Origin: Nilaparvata lugens
Taxonomy: Eukaryota > Arthropoda > Insecta > Hemiptera > Delphacidae
NCBI RefSeq assembly: GCF_014356525.2
Contig: NC_052508.1
Location: forward strand, 40,480,613-40,544,612
DNA length: 64,000 nucleotides
Reading direction: 5' to 3'
The position numbers and the translations under genes were made by a program. The notes below the pieces were generated by a model that worked only from the letters and a program-made list of their open reading frames with translations, was not told where the DNA came from and did not search any database. How positions within the stretch are numbered: position 1 is the stretch's first letter; the number at the start of each line of letters is the position of its first letter. Below, piece after piece: positions 29,238 to 40,908 of the stretch.

Positions 29238-30732
29238 AGACTTTTGATATGGCTCACTGTTTTTTTCAATATAAGAATTTTTTGATTATTGGAACACTGA
29301 CACAATGATTTTGTTGTATAGGCTGTAAGGAATGAGTATGGGATTTCCACAGTTTCAGATTTTTCACTTGATTGTAATAAAGTTATATTACTGAAAGTAT
29401 TCACTTAAAATAGATAATAATTATGTTCGAAAGTGAAAACATAGGGAAGAGTTGACAGAAGAGGAATGCTTTGTATTATGAGTTCATTCTATGTAAATTA
29501 ATGAATTAACATTCAATTCTAATCAAAATAATAAAAACGAGACTCTTCAATAATTCTCGAGGAACAAGAAAACTCCACGCTGTATTATAATATAATTGTA
29601 GAACTTGATATAATTATGAGTATGATGTATCAGGAGTTGTCTATTATAGTAAGGTATCATTTCTTGAGTATATTATATGCAGTCTCCCTTTTTATTCGGA
29701 TTAGTTGTAGGCTATGTTCAAATTGAGAAGTTTGTTTTGAAATTCATAGAATTGACGAAATTTATTCCATGTTAACATTTCAAGTGAACTCTCAATAATA
29801 TTATTATTCTGTAATCGATGAGAATTATTTGAAACTTGCTTGGATTCTAAAGCTGATTAATGCAGTTGGAGATTGATATAATATATAGAACAATAATTGA
29901 ACTTGTGAGAGGTAGAATCGTCTACATTTCAAGTCAGATTGAGAGCTTTAAATTTGAAAGAATTCTCTATTTAAGGGCCGGTTTCCGAGCTCGGGATTCA
30001 GCTAAGTTCACTTTTGATATGGTTCACTGTAAATTTCAATATAAAAGTTTTCAAATCATGATAACACTGACACAATATTGTTGTATAAGCTGTAAGGAAT
30101 GATTATGGAATTTCCACAGTTTCAGATGTTTCACTTGATTATAATTAAGTTGTATTACTGAGAGTATTCAGTTGAAATAGATAATAATTATGTATGAGAA
30201 GAAAACATAGGGGAGAATTGACAAAGGAGGAACTCTCAGTATTGATAGATCCTACTATGTAAAATTATGAACATTCAATTGTGATCAGAATAATAAAAAA
30301 GAGAGTTCAATAATTCTCGAGGAACAAGGAAACTTCACACTCTATTATAATTGTAGAACTTGATATAATAATAGTGTGATGTATCAGGAGTTGTCTATTA
30401 AAGTAAGAGATTATCATTCTAGAGTATAATTATATGCAATCTCATTTTTTCCGGATCAGTAGGCTATGTTCAAATTGAGAAGTTTGTTCTGAAATGCATA
30501 GAATTGACGAAATTTCTCCCATCATGTTAACATTTCAAGTGAACTCTCAGTAATTATTATTCAGTAATCAATAAGAATTATTAAAACTGGCTTGGATTCT
30601 GAAGCTGATTAATGCCGTTGACGAATGATATAATGTAGACTATAAAACAATAATTGAACTTGTGAGAGGTACAATTTTCTACATTTCAAGTCGGATTGAG
30701 AGCCTTTAATTTGAAAGAATTCTCAATTCAGA
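29238..30732. repeat. tandem duplication, two units of about 730 bp
   Basis: Unit A (29238-29960) and unit B (30008-30732) align along their length with many differences; both open ACTTTTGATATGG and contain CTCGAGGAACAAG and GATGTATCAGGAGTTGTC. The joining piece at 29962-30000 carries GGGCCGGTTTCCGAGCTCGG, also seen at 60551. Noncoding. Confidence 0.78.
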
Positions 30733-30994
30733 TGGTATTGTCTGAATAGAAGAAAATTATTCGAGCTCAGGAGAGTTTTTTTGAAATTACAGGAATTTAC
30801 CCTTCACAAAAGAAATTGAAGAAATTTCTGAAAAATTGCATTTTATTTATATCACATGTAGGCTATAGACCAAAAAAATATGAGGTTGGGAATATTTTCA
30901 AACTTGTGTTACATGATAGAAATATTAACATACGTGAACCTTATCTGTATTAGGAGTAATTCTCATTTAAAAAATACGGAATGTGAAAGACTTA

Positions 30995-31823
30995 GGCCGG
31001 TTACAGAGCTCGATCGACCGTCAGTGCGTATGTACAATCCTGACCGTACGCAGCATCGATGAATCAGTTTTACACATTCAGAGCTCGACCGACCGTCAGT
31101 GCGTATGCACCATCCTGACCATACATCAGTTTTTCTGACTCACAAAATGGACGCCTTCACAGATTGTTTAATTGCAGCTTATTATCTTCGTAAACGAAAG
31201 ATTAAAAGACGTAGATATCAAGTTCACCCGATGGTCGCCCAAAGAGCATTTCAAAGGGAATTTAGTACCATTATATACATCATTGCTTGGGGTGAAGATA
31301 CATTTTTCAACTACCTCAGAATCTCCATCAGAAATTTTGATGAGTTATTTCGAGCTTGTATCACTATTGAGAATACTTGCAGTCACTTTAATTAAGCTAC
31401 CGATCAAATAAATGTAGATAATATTAATAATATATGATTTTTTTCAATAAAAAATTTAGAAATGATTGAAGAAATATATAGAAAAACTCTGAATTCAAAT
31501 ATGACACTATTAATTGAATTCATTATTTATGCTATTCAATTCAATATCAGCTGATTGTCGGGCAGAGGTGTCAGCACATTGGTTATGTTGCGATCAGTAC
31601 AGCTCTGAAAGCTTCTATTTGCTTCAATAGCGCGTCAGTTGACCGATGGAACGGATGCGCACGAGCTCGACCGATGGTATTCATACGCTGTATAAAACGC
31701 ATGGTCCTGACCGTGCGCGTGCGTGCCGTCAGTCCTGCTCTGAACGGATACATGGAATATCTATGGAAAATACAAGCGCGACTGACGTATGCACTGACGG
31801 TCGGTCGAGCTCTGTAACCGGCC
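30995..31823 (+). mobile_element. PIF/Harbinger-like miniature DNA transposon
   Basis: The ends are long inverted repeats beginning GGCCGGTTACAGAGCTCGA and extending about 35 bp, with a subterminal copy of the same words at 31079-31130. The element is flanked by TTA on the left and TAA on the right, close to the 3-bp TWA target typical of PIF/Harbinger. A paralogous segment at 33055-33110 runs straight through the site without the element. Only the N-terminal part of a transposase remains inside. Confidence 0.8.
31147..31395 (+). pseudogene. Harbinger transposase N-terminal fragment
   Basis: The ATG at 31147 gives 82 residues. RRRYQVHPMVAQRAFQREFS, FFNYLRISIRNFDELF and the spacing between them match the N-terminal region (RxxWVHPxxxxR, GEFxxL, FFxYFRMSxxxFDEL) of PIF/Harbinger transposases. 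The DDE catalytic domain is absent, so this copy can move only in trans. Confidence 0.7.
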
Positions 31824-31883
31824 TAAAATCTCATTCAAATTGCGCTGGACTTTTGCTCTCTTTTCAAGTCGTAATGAGCGTTC

Positions 31884-32648
31884 TCAATTATTCAAATCAA
31901 ATCATTTATTTCGCCATTTACAAAAAAAAAAACAATCACAAATAAAGAGAAAATCAAAAATGATGAACAATACATTCAAACAAAATACAAGTGTTAACTT
32001 AAAAATAAGAAAATAATAATACAAAATCATAAATATCTCTTTACATATGTACATATAATTTACGTATTATATATGGCATCACCAGCAAAAGAATAAACTT
32101 TGCCCGCTGGTGACCGTTGCAAATCGAAAATAGTATAATAATATTTAAAATAAAAAATCCTCATCATTTGGTCATTTCTGAGAATGAAGAAAAGTTAAAA
32201 GTAAATAAATTATAAGGGATACAATAAATTTTAATTTAAATAAGGTTTTCTATTGAAGTGGAATAGTTTGCAATTATCCATTTTTTTAAATCATTACTGG
32301 TATCTCTAGTTATATGTGCTAAATTAAAAGGTAATATATTTATGAACTTGCTGCTTAAATATATCAACTGTCTCTTAACTAGTGTAAATTTTGCATAATA
32401 AACTTCGTATTTATTGATAGTATTTGGTCTAAAATTGTAATGAGATTCATTTATCATAAAAAATTGTCTTTATACTTAATAATATATTTTGTTAAATTTT
32501 TCAAGTAGAGTTGTCTCAAAGTCAAAACGTTAAATTCGTGAAATAATAGATTAGTTGAATAAAGTCTATGTTTATTTAATATTGTTTTAATAATATATTT
32601 TTGGGTGATGAATAAATTATTTACATGAGTGTCAATTTTTAGAGTGTG
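31884..32648 (-). mobile_element. 3' end of a LINE (5'-truncated)
   Basis: On the minus strand an RT C-terminus (YLSSKFINILPFNLAHI and LKKWIIANYS, frame 32457-32236) is followed by an AT-rich 3' UTR and a short AAATC repeat tail. The segment is absent from the paralogous copy at 33135-33150, which supports an insertion. Confidence 0.7.
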
Positions 32649-33415
32649 TATTGACTAGCTATTCAAGAGTATTGAAAACCTATTGAAGATTGAAAGAATT
32701 CAATCTATTGAAGATTGAAAACCTATTGACATTACTTATTCATCCCAAGTTAGTTTCCTATTGACGAATCTATAAATATAGAGTATTACTCTTATGTTTC
32801 AGATGTAAATTATTCTTCAAAATATATCTGTATATTGTTCATGGAAATCAATGTATTACTTATTCATCATTGTACAATGGTTGTGTCAAGTCGCTTATTT
32901 ATTGAGTTCAATTTAGCTTCAAAATCGAGCAAATTTTTCTCGGGATAATTGACTTCATTATACAGAGGTTCGACTTATTTTCGAACTTGTGTTATATGAT
33001 AGAAATTAGCGTACGTGAACTTCATCTGTAGTGGGAGTAATTCTCATTTAAAAAATACGGAATGTGAAAGACTCAAATCTCATTCAAATTGGGCTGGAAT
33101 TTTGCCCTCTTTTCGAATCATAATGAGCGTTCTCAATAATTGACTAGCTATTGAAAAGTATCGAAAACCTATTGACATTACTTATTTATCTCAAGTTAGT
33201 TTTCTATTGACTAACCTCCAAATGTAGATAATTTCTCTCATGTTCCAGATGTTAAATATTTTGAATAGTTATAATAATAATTATACAGAATAGCTCTGTA
33301 TATTGATCATGGAAATCAATGTATTACATATTCATTATTGTACAATGATTGTGACAAGTTGATTATTTCTTTAGTTCAATAATTTAGCTTCAAATCGATG
33401 GATAACAATAATGTA

Positions 33416-36400
33416 ATATCGAGCTGAAGAGAAGTCAATGAAACAATGAATTCTGCTAGGTTTCTTGCAATTTGCTCTAGACGTATCATGAGATTATCAT
33501 TAGAGACCGTCTTAGGAAATTATCGTTTTTCACCAGTGTACTTTTCATAGATTCATCTAGGTATTTTCCTCCATAATTTTTCATCATTATATTTGTTTCA
33601 TAGTTTCATTGGAAAGGGATCAAAAGATTTTTTCGGAGAGCTGTGTGGAGATGCTCTTTCAGAAAGTTATCGTTTTTCAGCATGGTATTCTTCAAAGAAT
33701 GTTGAACTCACAGAGATACGATAAATTAGAAAGCTGTAGAAAAACATTCACCATCCTTCAGCTTGACTGTTCCATGATATTTTTGTCTTCAATAACTCTT
33801 TTTCATTTGAAAATCGCTCGAAGCATTAACACAAGAGAAAATCTGTCAATTCATCTGACAAATTCAAGCAGACAAATGCAACTACAAGAGCTCAATGTAT
33901 TCTATTATTGATATCATTCAAATGAGTAGGTAATAATATTTTGCTATCCCTTGAGAATATCTTCCATTCAAGGGAATCGAAGGAGATAATATGCTCATAT
34001 TACTCATGATCATTACTTTAACTTGTTCATTCACTCCCTAAACCTCTATACTTCATAATCTAAAATTCTCTACTCATTTCTCTCCACCAGTTCTCGACAA
34101 CTCTCACTGAGCTGTCATATAATCCAATACATTTCTAATCAAACTTTTCGATCAATTAATAATCATTATAGATTCAATGAAAATATTGTGTTCTGAATAA
34201 TTTCCTTAAAAGGTTTCTAAATGATACATGAATTTTACAATTACTGAAAAATTAAAAGAGAATAGAAATTTCTCCACTTGGAAAAGCTTATTTGTTCCTG
34301 AAAAAACGATTTTGTCAACAGGTGATGTCCCCCTCATTATTTATCGGAATGAGCTCGATTTGATGTTTCATTGCAGATAATTGATTAGTGGAGGTTTCTA
34401 TATTATATAGATTTCTTTTTTCTAAATATGGATTTCATGGGAGAGCATTATTGTTGACATTCGTTCTGTTTACTTTTTCCACCACCTTGTAGAATAAGTA
34501 ATAGTTGTGATTCAAATTATGCCGGTATAAAAATATAGAGGAAAATATATTTCTTTATGATTTAATTATATGTTTCCATGAATTACACTCAGTATTCTGG
34601 TGCCTGCTTTATTATACTTCTACATACCGTACATCAATAATTTTTCATTGGTGCTGCGTTAGAAAATGAATGAAGTTATCTGCTTTGTCTTATAATATAC
34701 AAGGATCACAATCCCGTTTTTCCAACAGATACTGACCTTTCAGATACTGACTTCTGATACTGACTATGGTATCTCATTATAGCCAGTTGCATTAATTTCT
34801 ATCTAAATATTGTGAGAAATTGATGATTCTGATTGAATTTCAAACAAGAATTATTTCTTTATAAAGAATAAATATGGGAAATGAAACTAATAATTATTCA
34901 CTCATATATAAGGAGCCTGAGGAAAAATTTCGAAGATTCTATCATCCTTGCTGCGTTAGAAAATGAATAAAATTATTTCTAATCTATTAATTGCTCTTAT
35001 TAGATTTTCTTTTGTTTTATTTCTCAGTATACGTTTTATGGAAATAATGTCACGTTTTGTTTCTTCTAAAGAAATTTAAAGTATTACAAGATTAGAACAT
35101 GTACAATATTCTATCTGGTATTCATTGGAAAACTACATACCGGTACTCAGAATATGATAATTTTAATGAATGGAGACTATTCCATAGAATACAGATGGAA
35201 ATAAATTGGGAGTTACATTTGTTCAAATGCAAATAAATAAATAATTATTATTAAACGAAAATCCTAATTAAATAACCCTGTTGTCAATATTTGCATTAGC
35301 AGAAGTCTTAATTGGGATTTTCGTTTAATAATAATTACTATTTCATAGAATGTTTTCTTGTTTTTCAGAAGATGTCCGCTTTGTGAATAATACCAGAGAC
35401 CAATGATGTGATTGTACATAAATAAACTAATAATGATTAATTCAATAACGTTACCTTTTTCTATGGTAGAACATAACAAAATAAGCCTACTGCTCTCCAG
35501 AACTCCACAAAGCTTACCAATTACTATTCTCGTGAATTTCACAAGTTCTCAAGAATTGTACATGGCAGGGTGTAAGTAATAAATAGAACATCGATTTACA
35601 CAAAGCATCTGCTAAATCACAGCCATAATAATCATGTAAGAATTTGGTTCAACTGCTGCTTCTAGCGTCTTCCCTTACAAAATTTTCCCGGAGAATTAAT
35701 CAACATAAGCAAGCAATGTTAATCCAAGTTCTCTTTCTTGTGTGAAGTTTCAGCTGAATCCCACAATGAGCCTCCAAAAATCAAATGTTTATACCAGTAT
35801 CATCATTCAGAGCTCTACGATTATGTTTTACAATGATATGAAACTGCGCGTTTATTTAATTGAGAGGAGTAGTATTTGAGTATTCCTATATGATTGTAGT
35901 CAGTAAAACGGAGCAGATAACAACAATGTATAGATCGTTTTCTATTCAATTATAGCTTCACATCTCCACTAGTCTGGGTCTTGGACCTTCAACTTCATTG
36001 ATCAAGGCCTTATGGCTCCACAATATTGCCAAACTTCCAAGTATTAATTGAGATGTTTGTTTGTAGAATCGTTCATTCAGACGATTCATTTTGATCACAG
36101 CCAATGTATCAACACAGAGAGACAAAACTTAATACACCTTCTTAAATAATTCTATTGATGAGAATTTTCCAATGCCTGCTTGTTCCTCCATTGCAATAAA
36201 TGTATGAAACTCCCACTCTCTACCTCCCCATTTTTTCAATGAGATTATAATCACATTAAGTTCACAGAAAAAAGGTAATTTATTTCACTTCCGGCTATTT
36301 CCAAGGAGAATCCACTTATGCAGGTGGTCAAGGATCATCAATTTATTATTGATTTGTGTGCTGCAACATGCAACTCTTTGGAGCTGATCAGGGACTTTAT

Positions 36401-36560
36401 GATAGGCAACGAATTTTTCTTTACCATAAGAGAGCTGCCACCACTACTACTCAGAATGATAGAAGACCTTTCAGAAAAGGCTACCAACCTCAAAACACCT
36501 CAGACGGTCAACAGACCATGAATGACTGTCTGCTAAAAAGACCTTAAAGAAATGAACTTT
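33416..36560. other. AT-rich stretch, no gene recognised
   Basis: Short ORFs only (for example 33609-33911 and 36318-36521), without family features. A short repeated word TGCTGCGTTAGAAAATGAAT occurs at 34653 and 34951. One small palindromic element at 35243-35336 is listed separately. Confidence 0.45.
35243..35336. repeat. short palindromic MITE copy
   Basis: Inverted ends AATTATTATTAAACGAAAAT and ATTTTCGTTTAATAATAATT enclose CCCTGTTGTCAATATTTGCA. The same words build the perfect palindrome at 40350-40542, so this is a deleted relative. Confidence 0.75.
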
Positions 36561-36567
36561 CAAAACA

Positions 36568-36738
36568 TAGAGGCCCGGTTGCACAAAGGCCGATTAACTT
36601 TTAACCGTTATTAATTTTACGAGAACCAATCAGAGAAGGCTAAAGAATTTCAATATATCGGAAATGTATGTTAATAACTTTATATATTGATCCATTTTTT
36701 CTTGTTTTCAATAAAAACACTATTCTATTCTATTCTAT
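36568..36738 (+). mobile_element. small repeat with TATTC tail
   Basis: It begins GGCCCGGTTGCACAAAGGCC, a terminus I recall from several arthropod repeat families, and ends AATAAAAACAC followed by TATTC units. It may be a SINE-like or truncated LINE copy joined to a MITE end. Confidence 0.4.
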
Positions 36739-36869
36739 TTCGGCTATTGATTGGAGCATAAAATTCTAGAGAATACTCTTTCATTATATTATGTGAATTC
36801 AATTCAAAAAAAAACTCATTATCACTTGATTAATTGAATAATTTGATTAATGATATTTTTTACTTTCCT

Positions 36870-36989
36870 TGCCCTATTACCATAGGTAAGGAAAGTATTG
36901 CTTTCCAAAAAAAATTAAGGTACCCTAATTTCAAGTTTTCTATAAGTTTCAAGGTCCCCTGAGTCCAAAAACATGATTTTTGGGTGTTG

Positions 36990-37066
<77 letters not shown>

Positions 37067-37418
37067 TGTATGTGTGTATATGTGTATGTGTGTAGACTAT
37101 GTCTGTGAACACGATAACTCCATTCCTAATTAACCGATTGACTTGAAATTTCAAACTTAAGGTCCTTATACCATGAGGATCCGACAATAAGAAATTCAAT
37201 AGAATTGAATTCAAAATGGCGGAAAAATGGCGGATAATTACTAAAAAACCATGTTTTTCACGGTTTTCTCGAAAACGGCTCTAACGATTCTCTTTATATT
37301 TATGCCATGGATAGCTATTTATAAGCCCTATCAACTGACACGAGTCTCATTTCTGGGAAAATTGCAGGAGCTCCGTAATTTTCTTGAGAAAAATGGCGGA
37401 TAATTACTAAAAAACCAT
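36870..37418. repeat. high-copy repeat, target of transposon copy 2
   Basis: Starts CTTGCCCTATTACCATAGGT, holds the GT array 36993-37063, then about 171-bp tandem units (37217-37387, and 37388 onward continuing at 49488) with AAATGGCGGATAATTACTAA and a GTTTTCTCGAAAACGGC word. Transposon copy 2 interrupts the second unit. Confidence 0.75.
36993..37063 (+). repeat. GT microsatellite
   Basis: About 35 TG units, followed by a decayed GTATGTGTG stretch to about 37096. Confidence 0.95.
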
Positions 37419-38035
37419 CCCTAGTGGAAGTGATCAATAGAGATCAATAGGAAAAAAATGTATTGATATCAATAGGTATTTGGGCCAATACACATCCATG
37501 GATATCAATACATCCCCAGCTGTATTGATATCAATACACATCAATATAAATCCATGGATACCTATTGATGTGTATTGGCCCAAATACCTATTGATATCAA
37601 TACGTATCAATATAGATCCATGGATATCAATACATCCCCAGCTGTATTGATATCAATACACATCAATATAAATCCATGGATACCTATTGATGTCTATTGG
37701 CCCAAATACCTATTGATATCAATACGTATCAATATAGATCCATGGATATCAATACATCCCCAGCTGTATTGATATCAATACACATCAATATAAATCCATA
37801 GATACTTATTGATGTGTATTGGCCCAAATACCTATTGATATCAATACGTATCAATATAGATCCATGGATATCAATACATCCCCAGCTGTATTGATATCAA
37901 TACACATCAATATAAATCCATGTATACTTATTGATGTGTATTGGCCCAAATACCTATTGATATAAATACAGATCAATAGAAATCCATGGATAACAATGTA
38001 TTAATATCAATACATATCAATAGCCATCCATAAGC
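37419..38035. repeat. left subterminal palindromic array, copy 2
   Basis: Five fairly regular units of about 120 bp. Each contains CAGCTGTATTGATATCAATA, a TCCATGGATAC half-site and TTGGCCCAAATACCTATTGA. The array is palindromic at several scales and should form strong hairpins. Confidence 0.88.
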
Positions 38036-38333
38036 AACCTGTCCCCTTTATAGAAAAAATCCTTTCAAATCTCGTATAGCAGCTTAATAGGATGAAGATA
38101 CCATTTGCAAATATTAGAATTCTAACTCAGCTGAGACTGGCATCAGACAAGGAAGTATACCAGTTTAAGAATTATCTAATAAATATAAGTAAATTAGATC
38201 CAGTGAATAGATGTTTATTGACAAAAATTGAGGAATGTAAATAATTGAGCCATGAATAAAATGCAAAATTGTTTATTAAAGTAGCTCATATATTATTATA
38301 TTATTTATGAAGAAACATTACATTACATATATA

Positions 38334-38506
38334 TTATTCATGAATTAATATGTCCTTATCTGGGTGTGCTCCAGGAGATTTGAAGCTTTTTCTGTTTAGG
38401 GTTGCGATCTTTTGAGCAACGTACTGGTTAATGCTAGCGCATCTTAATTCCATCTCACTTCTCGAAGCATTTGGATTCTCCTCGAGGATCCGTCGTTTGA
38501 ACATTT
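38334..38506 (-). CDS. last exon of transposon gene, copy 2 (BEN-like?)
   Basis: The acceptor TTCTAG is followed by two bases completing a Glu codon, then 56 codons: MFKRRILEENPNASRSEMEL, RCASINQYVAQKIATLNRKS and a short acidic tail to TAA at 38334. With the exon at 38694-38799 the phase matches (one base plus two), giving LLP-E-MFKRR across a 187-bp GT-AG intron. Helical layout and the INxYVAxKIAxL end resemble the C-terminus of BEN domains, which bind DNA or chromatin; this is a memory-based guess. The copy-1 homologue is 7246-7394. Confidence 0.55.
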
Positions 38507-38693
38507 CTAGAACAAATAACAGTTCAAAGTAGGTTATTAAAATCTTAAGAAATTAGAAAATAAGGATTTTATTTCATGGCTTAATCTACTAGCAAATTTA
38601 TTTAATAACCTAAAAATGTATTTAAATATGCATGACTCTCCCTCACGTGAAAGGAAAGTAATATCAATGGTGGGTACAATGCAACTAAACTAC

Positions 38694-38799
38694 CTGGCAG
38701 CAGAGAAGTTGGAGGTTGAGCCTGCAGTTGAACGTCATCTTGAATATACCAATGCACAGCCCACGTGGTTGCCAAATTGTTTCCCACTCTAACGCAGTG
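38694..38799 (-). CDS. internal exon of transposon gene, copy 2
   Basis: On the minus strand an AAATTCAAG acceptor precedes HCVRVGNNLATTWAVHWYIQ then DDVQLQAQPPTSLLP, ending CAG before a GTAGTT donor. No stops in 35 codons and phase agreement with the next exon support it. In BEN-like proteins this would be the start of the domain; unproven. Not found in copy 1. Confidence 0.45.
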
Positions 38800-39220
38800 C
38801 TTGAATTTTAATGGGAATTGAAGCTCATTATTAAAAGTTCATTCCCACCAGGCTTGCAAAAAAAATCCGTGTAATGTAGCCTTGAGTGGTTTTTAGAATG
38901 TTGATGCCTGAGCTATGACCGTGAGAGGGTCACTCTTGTCGACGCCGTGCTCCTGGTTACATTGGCTGCATCCCAATGAACTTCTTTGCTACCAGGTAGT
39001 GTACAACCATAAGTACGTTAACAAGTGAGCCCCCTGGGCTAAAGAGCTCGCTATATCATTCTGATTTTCAAATCTACATGCAGCTTAAGCTCTTCTTAGA
39101 AATATTTTAAAAAACCTACAGAAAATGTATTTGAGAAATTTTGCTAATGATGAAAACTCTCACAGAAAAATAGAAAGAAAGATAGTTTCCTTACATAATC
39201 ACATACATACTGTATGAATA

Positions 39221-39370
39221 TAAATCTGAGTACCCTTTTTGAATTATTTCTTCAAGACATGTTTTGGCTACTAATGTCATTTTCAAGTGATTGGAAAATA
39301 AATAAATACTAATGCATTAGTAGCCGAAACATGTTGTGACGAAATAATTTAAAAAGGGTACTCAGATTTA
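39221..39370. repeat. 150-bp hairpin MITE
   Basis: TAAATCTGAGTACCCTTTTT at the left end is matched by its reverse complement at the right end. The arms of about 55 bp, including CATGTTTTGGCTACTAATG, enclose a short AT-rich loop. Confidence 0.85.
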
Positions 39371-39431
39371 TGTTGTTTTTCTTATTAAGCTCATAATTTA
39401 ATTTCATAGAATGACCGAGGCCCAAATTTAA

Positions 39432-39531
39432 NNNNNNNNNNNNNNNNNNNNNNNNNNNNNNNNNNNNNNNNNNNNNNNNNNNNNNNNNNNNNNNNNNNNN
39501 NNNNNNNNNNNNNNNNNNNNNNNNNNNNNNN
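39432..39531. other. assembly gap of 100 N
   Basis: Exactly 100 N, the usual placeholder for a gap of unknown size. It truncates the exon that runs 39887 to 39532. Confidence 0.98.
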
Positions 39532-39887
39532 TTGGAATAGTAGGTTTTAAAAGTTTTGTTTGAAGTATTATATTAAGCTCAGTTACTTTTTCCAACTGAT
39601 CCTTGACTTTTCTGTATTTAGAACTCAATGACTTATATCTGTCTTCTTCTTTCCTTTTTAGGTCTTCATGTTTTTTCCCAGGAATATATACTTTTTTTGG
39701 GCACAACTTCATCGTCGCTGTTGTCTGCCAGCGATGCTTCATAATCACTCTCGCAGACATCATCATCACTTTTTACAAACAGGCTTCTTTTGAAACTTTT
39801 CCTCTTGGTCTGTGTTGTCAAATTCAAAAGTTCTTTTGTGTTGAATTCATTGCCTCTTTTTTTCAATTGTTTAACAGCCTTAGCCTC
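39532..39887 (-). pseudogene. upstream exon of transposon gene, frameshifted, cut by gap
   Basis: On the minus strand TTTCTCTTCAG is a strong acceptor and the exon starts EAKAVKQLKKRGNEFNTKEL. It continues through a lysine-rich and then acidic part (VKSDDDVCESDYEASLADNS) to VVPKK. A seven-T run at 39692-39698 marks a one-base shift, after which VYIPGKKHEDLKRKEEDRYK and a coiled coil (YRKVKDQLEKVTELNIILQ) follow to the gap. The layout (basic and acidic linker, coiled coil, then C-terminal helical domain) fits BEN-type proteins, a guess. The shift could be a sequencing error. Confidence 0.5.
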
Positions 39888-40055
39888 CTGAAGAGAAAGA
39901 AGATCATTGTTAGTATAATATAATAATAACAATAAAACTAATAGGAAAACTGGCATATGAGAATGATGAAGAAAGCAGCAGTTCTTGGTACAACTAATAT
40001 TGTATGCTAGCTCTTAAACCTCCTATCTAGAAAAGATAAGAAAGATCTAGAAAGA

Positions 40056-40152
40056 AATTCCATCTAGCTGTTTACCCTCAATATTTGCAGTAGCAGAAGT
40101 ATTCGGGGTGATTTACAGCATTTAATTGGGGATTCGTTCAATAATAATAATA
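40056..40152. repeat. partial palindromic MITE copy
   Basis: Corresponds to the right half of the element at 40350-40542: ATTCCATCTAGCTGTTTACC, TTTGCAGTAGCAGAAG and GGGGTGATTTACAGCATTTA. Confidence 0.7.
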
Positions 40153-40349
40153 ACAGACAACGACTCAGCTAAAGGTACTGACAGGTGATTTGCCTACTCC
40201 AGTTATAACCAACAAACTTAGAGGACTACAACTATAGTTTTTCTAAATTAGAATAAGAAATAGAGCTATTAATATAAATAGATGAATCACTTGCTTGTTG
40301 AAAAAGTCTAAATAAAGCCTGCCGCACCAGCAAACAACTGAATGAATTC

Positions 40350-40542
40350 TTATGATTGAACGAAAATCCCAAATAAATGCTGCAAATCACCCCGAAGACC
40401 TCTGCTACTGCAGACATTGACAACAGGGCTAACAGCTAGATGGAAATTCCATCTAGCTGTTAGCCCTGTTGTCAATGTCTGCAGTAGCAGAGGTCTTCGG
40501 GGTGATTTGCAGCATTTATTTGGGATTTTCGTTCAATCATAA
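40350..40542. repeat. near-perfect 193-bp palindrome (MITE)
   Basis: Two arms of about 96 bp are reverse complements with almost no mismatch, meeting at GGAAATTCC near 40446. Outer ends are TTATGATTGAACG and CGTTCAATCATAA. The perfection suggests recent origin or gene conversion between arms. Confidence 0.92.
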
Positions 40543-40908
40543 TTATATATTAATTAGCATTTGAATAAATGCATTCTCTATTTAATTCCATCTGAATGAA
40601 TTCTAATAGAAAGCAATTAAATGATATCTACTAGGCTACATCAATTCAAATAAACTATTCAAAATTTTTCGAAGTATAAAATAAAGATATTTTATAATAA
40701 TGCTCACTATTCCATTAAAATTTATCTAGCCATTAGTCATCTAATCCATCTATCCACAGTCATATATTGCTATTAAGCTCATTATATTAAGATGAGTGTA
40801 GATTAGGCTGGTAGCCTACCTATGTGGTGACATGAATTATTTAGGCTAAAAAGATATTTTTGAAATTGATGTTGCTTTCCATGACGAGACACTATATTCT
40901 ATACAAAA

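Larger units (their letters stand above)
30845..33415. repeat. tandem duplication used as empty-site control
   Basis: Unit 1 (30845-30994, 31824-31883, 32649-32940) and unit 2 (about 32975-33415) share TTAAAAAATACGGAATGTGA, GTAATGAGCGTTCTCAAT-like words, TTGACTAGCTATT and GATCATGGAAATCAATGTAT. Unit 1 carries the Harbinger-like element and the LINE end; unit 2 carries neither. Confidence 0.75.

Noticed and set aside
40232..40423. 63-codon minus frame ending SISYSNLEKL as an exon of the transposon gene
   Set aside because: In copy 1 the aligned sequence changes frame by one base within the segment, and no splice sites are shared.
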